From Arboricoccus pini (lineage in GTDB: Bacteria; Pseudomonadota; Alphaproteobacteria; Geminicoccales; Geminicoccaceae), in assembly GCF_900187945.1 (NCBI RefSeq), contig NZ_FYEH01000007.1, positions 62,001 to 126,000 on the forward strand: a stretch of 64,000 nt of DNA. Direction: 5' to 3'. The notes under the pieces were generated by a model. That model saw only the letters and a list, made by a program, of their open reading frames with translations. It had not been told where the DNA came from and did no database searches. The translations under genes were made by a program, and so were the position numbers. Positions within the stretch are counted from its first letter, which is position 1, and each line of letters opens with the position of its first letter. This document shows, one piece after another, positions 62,159-64,000 of this stretch.

Positions 62159-62635
62159 ATGGGATTCGTCGCGATGCAGGCCTTCGGCATCGGCACGCTG
62201 ACCGATCCCGTCAAGCTCATGATTGACGCCGGCATCCCCGTCATCGACATGGATACGCACATCGCACCTTGGCAACTGGTCGACATCCGGGGGTCGGTGA
62301 CCCAGACTCTTTGCGACGCCATCGGTGGCAAGAGGACGATGATCATGATCCAGGGAGCGCTCGGCCATACGGGGGCGCAGGGTCGCGCTCGGGGCTTCGA
62401 GGCCGCGCTGGCGAAATATCCCGACATCAAGGTGCTGGATGATCAGCCGGCCGACTGGGATGTGACCTTTGGCGGCCTCGGTGTCCGAGGTGCCCTCAAT
62501 GACGGCCTCGACCATGTCGATATCGATACCTTCCTTCAGGTTCTGATCCGCAGGCTCATCCTTTTTTTGGCCCTCATCATCAACGTCTATGGCGAGCGAC
62601 TGAGGTTTCGCTGGGCCGACATGGCGGTAGGATGA
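62159..62635 (+). pseudogene. Decayed fragment of an RbsB-type sugar-binding protein
   Basis: Residues about 3-102 of this frame match the middle of a periplasmic sugar-binding protein of the ribose/xylose type. Recognisable parts are LTDPVKLMIDAGIPVIDMDT, QLVDIRGSVTQTLCDAIGGK, MIMIQGALGHTGAQGRARGF and ALAKYPDIKVLDDQPADWD. The signal peptide and first domain are missing, and after 62465 the sequence turns into unrelated residues. There is no proper ribosome binding site. Full members are about 300-330 residues. It is a remnant from loss of a sugar ABC system between murJ and the efflux operon. Confidence 0.75.
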
Positions 62636-62699
62636 GTCCGTGAGATGGCAGCGGTTTTAATGGCGTTCGGAACTGAGCCCGGCTAAGTTTAAAGCCGCC

Positions 62700-63902
62700 A
62701 TGGCGCGAGGGCTGGTCGCTCGCGCGGAAAGCCCGTTCGCCTTCATGTCGATGCGCAAACCCGTCTTTTTCGTGCTTTCCTTCCTTTTCGTGGCGGGTGG
62801 GGCCTATGCCCTCAAAGGTCCGCTCGCCAGCTTCGTGGCGCCCTCGCCGGCGGCCGAGCCCCAGGTCGTCGCGGTCGTGCCCGTCAGTGTCGCCGTCGTC
62901 CAGCAAAAAGCCATGCCGGATCTCGTCCAGGCGGTCGGCACGGTGCGCAGCATTGCCTCGATTGAAATCCTCTCGCGCCTGAACAGCCAAGTGACCATGG
63001 TTGCCGTCCAGGATGGCGCCATGGTCAAGGAGGGCGACCTTCTCTTCCAGCTGGACAAAGCTGATCTCGATGCGCAGGTCCAAAGAAGCCAGGCTGATAT
63101 CGACAAGGACCAGTCGACACTTGCCTATAACCAGGCCCAGCTCAGACGCTACACGGAGCTTGCCTCCAAGCATTGGCAGAGCCAGGATCAGCTGGATCAG
63201 GTCAGGGCGGCGGTGGCCAGCGGCCAGGCGACCCTGGAAGCGGACGCAGCCACCTTGCGCCAGCTCCAGGTGCAGCGGAGCTGGGCGCGGATCACGGCGC
63301 CGGTTGCCGGCCGGGTCGGCATCGTCGAGGCCCATCTGGGAACGACCGTCAAGGCCAATGACCCGACGAAGCCGCTTGTCACCATCAACCAGATCAGCCC
63401 GATCTATGTCTCCTTCGCGGTGCCCGAGCGGTACCTGCCGCGCATCCTCGCGGCCCATGCGCCGCAGGCTGTGGAAGTAAAGGCGGATGGAGCCCAGGGA
63501 GCGGTCGACGGCAAGGTTGCCGTCGTCGACAACACGGTCGACCAGTCGACCGGCACCATCACGCTCCAGGCGATCTTCGATAACAAGGACGAGGCCCTCT
63601 GGCCTGGCCAGAGCGTGCGCGTACGCCTGACATTGTCGACCGATCCGCAGGCGCTGGTCGTCCCTGCCGAAGCCGTGCAGGTCGGTCAGGATGGCGCCTA
63701 TGTCTTCGTCGTCCCCGGCAGTGACAAGCCGCAGCGGGCCGAGGCCCGCAAGGTCGATCTCGCCCGGACGGTGGATGGCATGGCCGTCCTCTCGAGCGGT
63801 GTGCGGCAAGGCGAGTTCGTCATCATCGAGGGCCAGCTCCGCCTCGATGACGGTACGCCCGTCAGGGTAATGAAGGGCGGCAACGCCCAGGCGGCGCTCT
63901 AG
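62700..63902 (+). CDS. RND efflux periplasmic adaptor (HlyD/MFP family)
   Basis: 400 residues as drawn. An ATG at 62745 or 62751 would put the membrane anchor (RKPVFFVLSFLFVAGGAYAL) right at the start and may be the true one. In order: anchor, beta-barrel strand VQAVGTVRSIASIEILSRLN, lipoyl half (VQDGAMVKEGDLLFQLDKAD), a helical hairpin (residues 120-190), lipoyl half two (ITAPVAGRVGIVEAHLGTTV) and a C-terminal beta domain (GQSVRVRLTLSTDPQALVVP, QVGQDGAYVFVV). It pairs with the inner-membrane pump that begins 5 bases after its stop. Confidence 0.93.
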   Translation: MARGLVARAESPFAFMSMRKPVFFVLSFLFVAGGAYALKGPLASFVAPSPAAEPQVVAVVPVSVAVVQQKAMPDLVQAVGTVRSIASIEILSRLNSQVTMVAVQDGAMVKEGDLLFQLDKADLDAQVQRSQADIDKDQSTLAYNQAQLRRYTELASKHWQSQDQLDQVRAAVASGQATLEADAATLRQLQVQRSWARITAPVAGRVGIVEAHLGTTVKANDPTKPLVTINQISPIYVSFAVPERYLPRILAAHAPQAVEVKADGAQGAVDGKVAVVDNTVDQSTGTITLQAIFDNKDEALWPGQSVRVRLTLSTDPQALVVPAEAVQVGQDGAYVFVVPGSDKPQRAEARKVDLARTVDGMAVLSSGVRQGEFVIIEGQLRLDDGTPVRVMKGGNAQAAL

Positions 63903-63907
63903 CCGGC

Positions 63908-64000
63908 ATGGGTCTGTCAGAAGCCTGTATCCGCCGGCCGGTGGCAACGACGCTTCTGATGCTGGCAATCGTCCTGGCCGGTCTTGCTGCCCTGCGCTTC
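63908..64000 (+). CDS. RND efflux pump inner-membrane subunit, N-terminal fragment (runs off window)
   Basis: Starts with ATG at 63908; only 31 residues are inside the window. LSEACIRRPVATTLLMLAIVLAG is the typical start of AcrB/MdtB-type RND pumps: a short amphipathic helix with RRPVATTLL leading into the first membrane helix. The adaptor gene is directly upstream, so these form one operon. Drug or metabolite specificity cannot be told. Confidence 0.9.
   Translation, partial: MGLSEACIRRPVATTLLMLAIVLAGLAALRF

Noticed and set aside
62580-63968. 462-codon minus-strand frame over the efflux adaptor
   Set aside because: Complement of a well-supported adaptor gene with lipoyl and barrel motifs; its composition is Asp/Arg/His-rich shadow.

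Overview
The window is GC-rich DNA from an alphaproteobacterium. A Rhodospirillales-like lineage is the best guess, but that is inferred from gene content, not from a marker search. Pointers are a GapR (DUF2312) homologue, a DUF1127 protein, a complex I NDUFS4-type subunit, a SWIB-domain protein, UrtABCDE, trifunctional PutA with an N-terminal ribbon-helix-helix, and many Tat-type signal peptides on binding proteins. It reads as chromosomal core and metabolic DNA. I see no prophage, insertion sequence, CRISPR array or plasmid functions.

Layout. 1-4.3 kb: the end of lolD, a TAXI-type binding protein, and a glycine betaine/choline-type permease plus binding protein without an ATPase gene, closed by a strong terminator. 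4.3-8.2 kb: putA. 8.2-14.7 kb (minus): a run of an AtzG-like small protein, an amidase, an EamA exporter, an unusual ABM-dehydrogenase fusion, map and prfC. 14.9-19.5 kb: an unknown protein, a DEAD-box helicase with a coupled stand-alone RAM protein, a NUDIX hydrolase, an NDUFS4-like subunit, tRNA-Arg(TCT) and a DUF6314 protein. 19.5-29.5 kb: the urea ABC transporter urtABCDE (minus), divergent from a two-gene signalling unit made of an NCS1 permease-Cys-rich module-histidine kinase-receiver protein and a REC-PAS-like-LuxR regulator. This is the most unusual locus here.

29.5-37.7 kb: mostly small conserved proteins (DUF1127, pyruvate kinase, DUF4326, a 44-residue lipoprotein, SWIB, an M48 protein with an altered zinc motif, an MFS transporter, GapR, a Gre-like factor, a PanE-like reductase and a lipoprotein). 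37.9-43.6 kb: a ClC antiporter, UvrD, PrmA and transaldolase. 44-47.1 kb: a sugar ABC binding protein with two permeases. 47.1-49.4 kb: LarC, an orphan CheZ and a glycine-rich lipoprotein. 49.5-55.9 kb: the translation block rpmI-rplT-pheS-pheT-lepA, with terminators before rpmI and before pheS.

55.9-64 kb: an unknown protein, a lactonase/aldo-keto reductase pair that looks like L-fucose-type sugar oxidation, a benzoylformate-decarboxylase-like ThDP enzyme, murJ, a decayed sugar-binding-protein fragment, and the start of an RND efflux operon that runs off the right edge. All functions come from reading the sequences; no database search was made.
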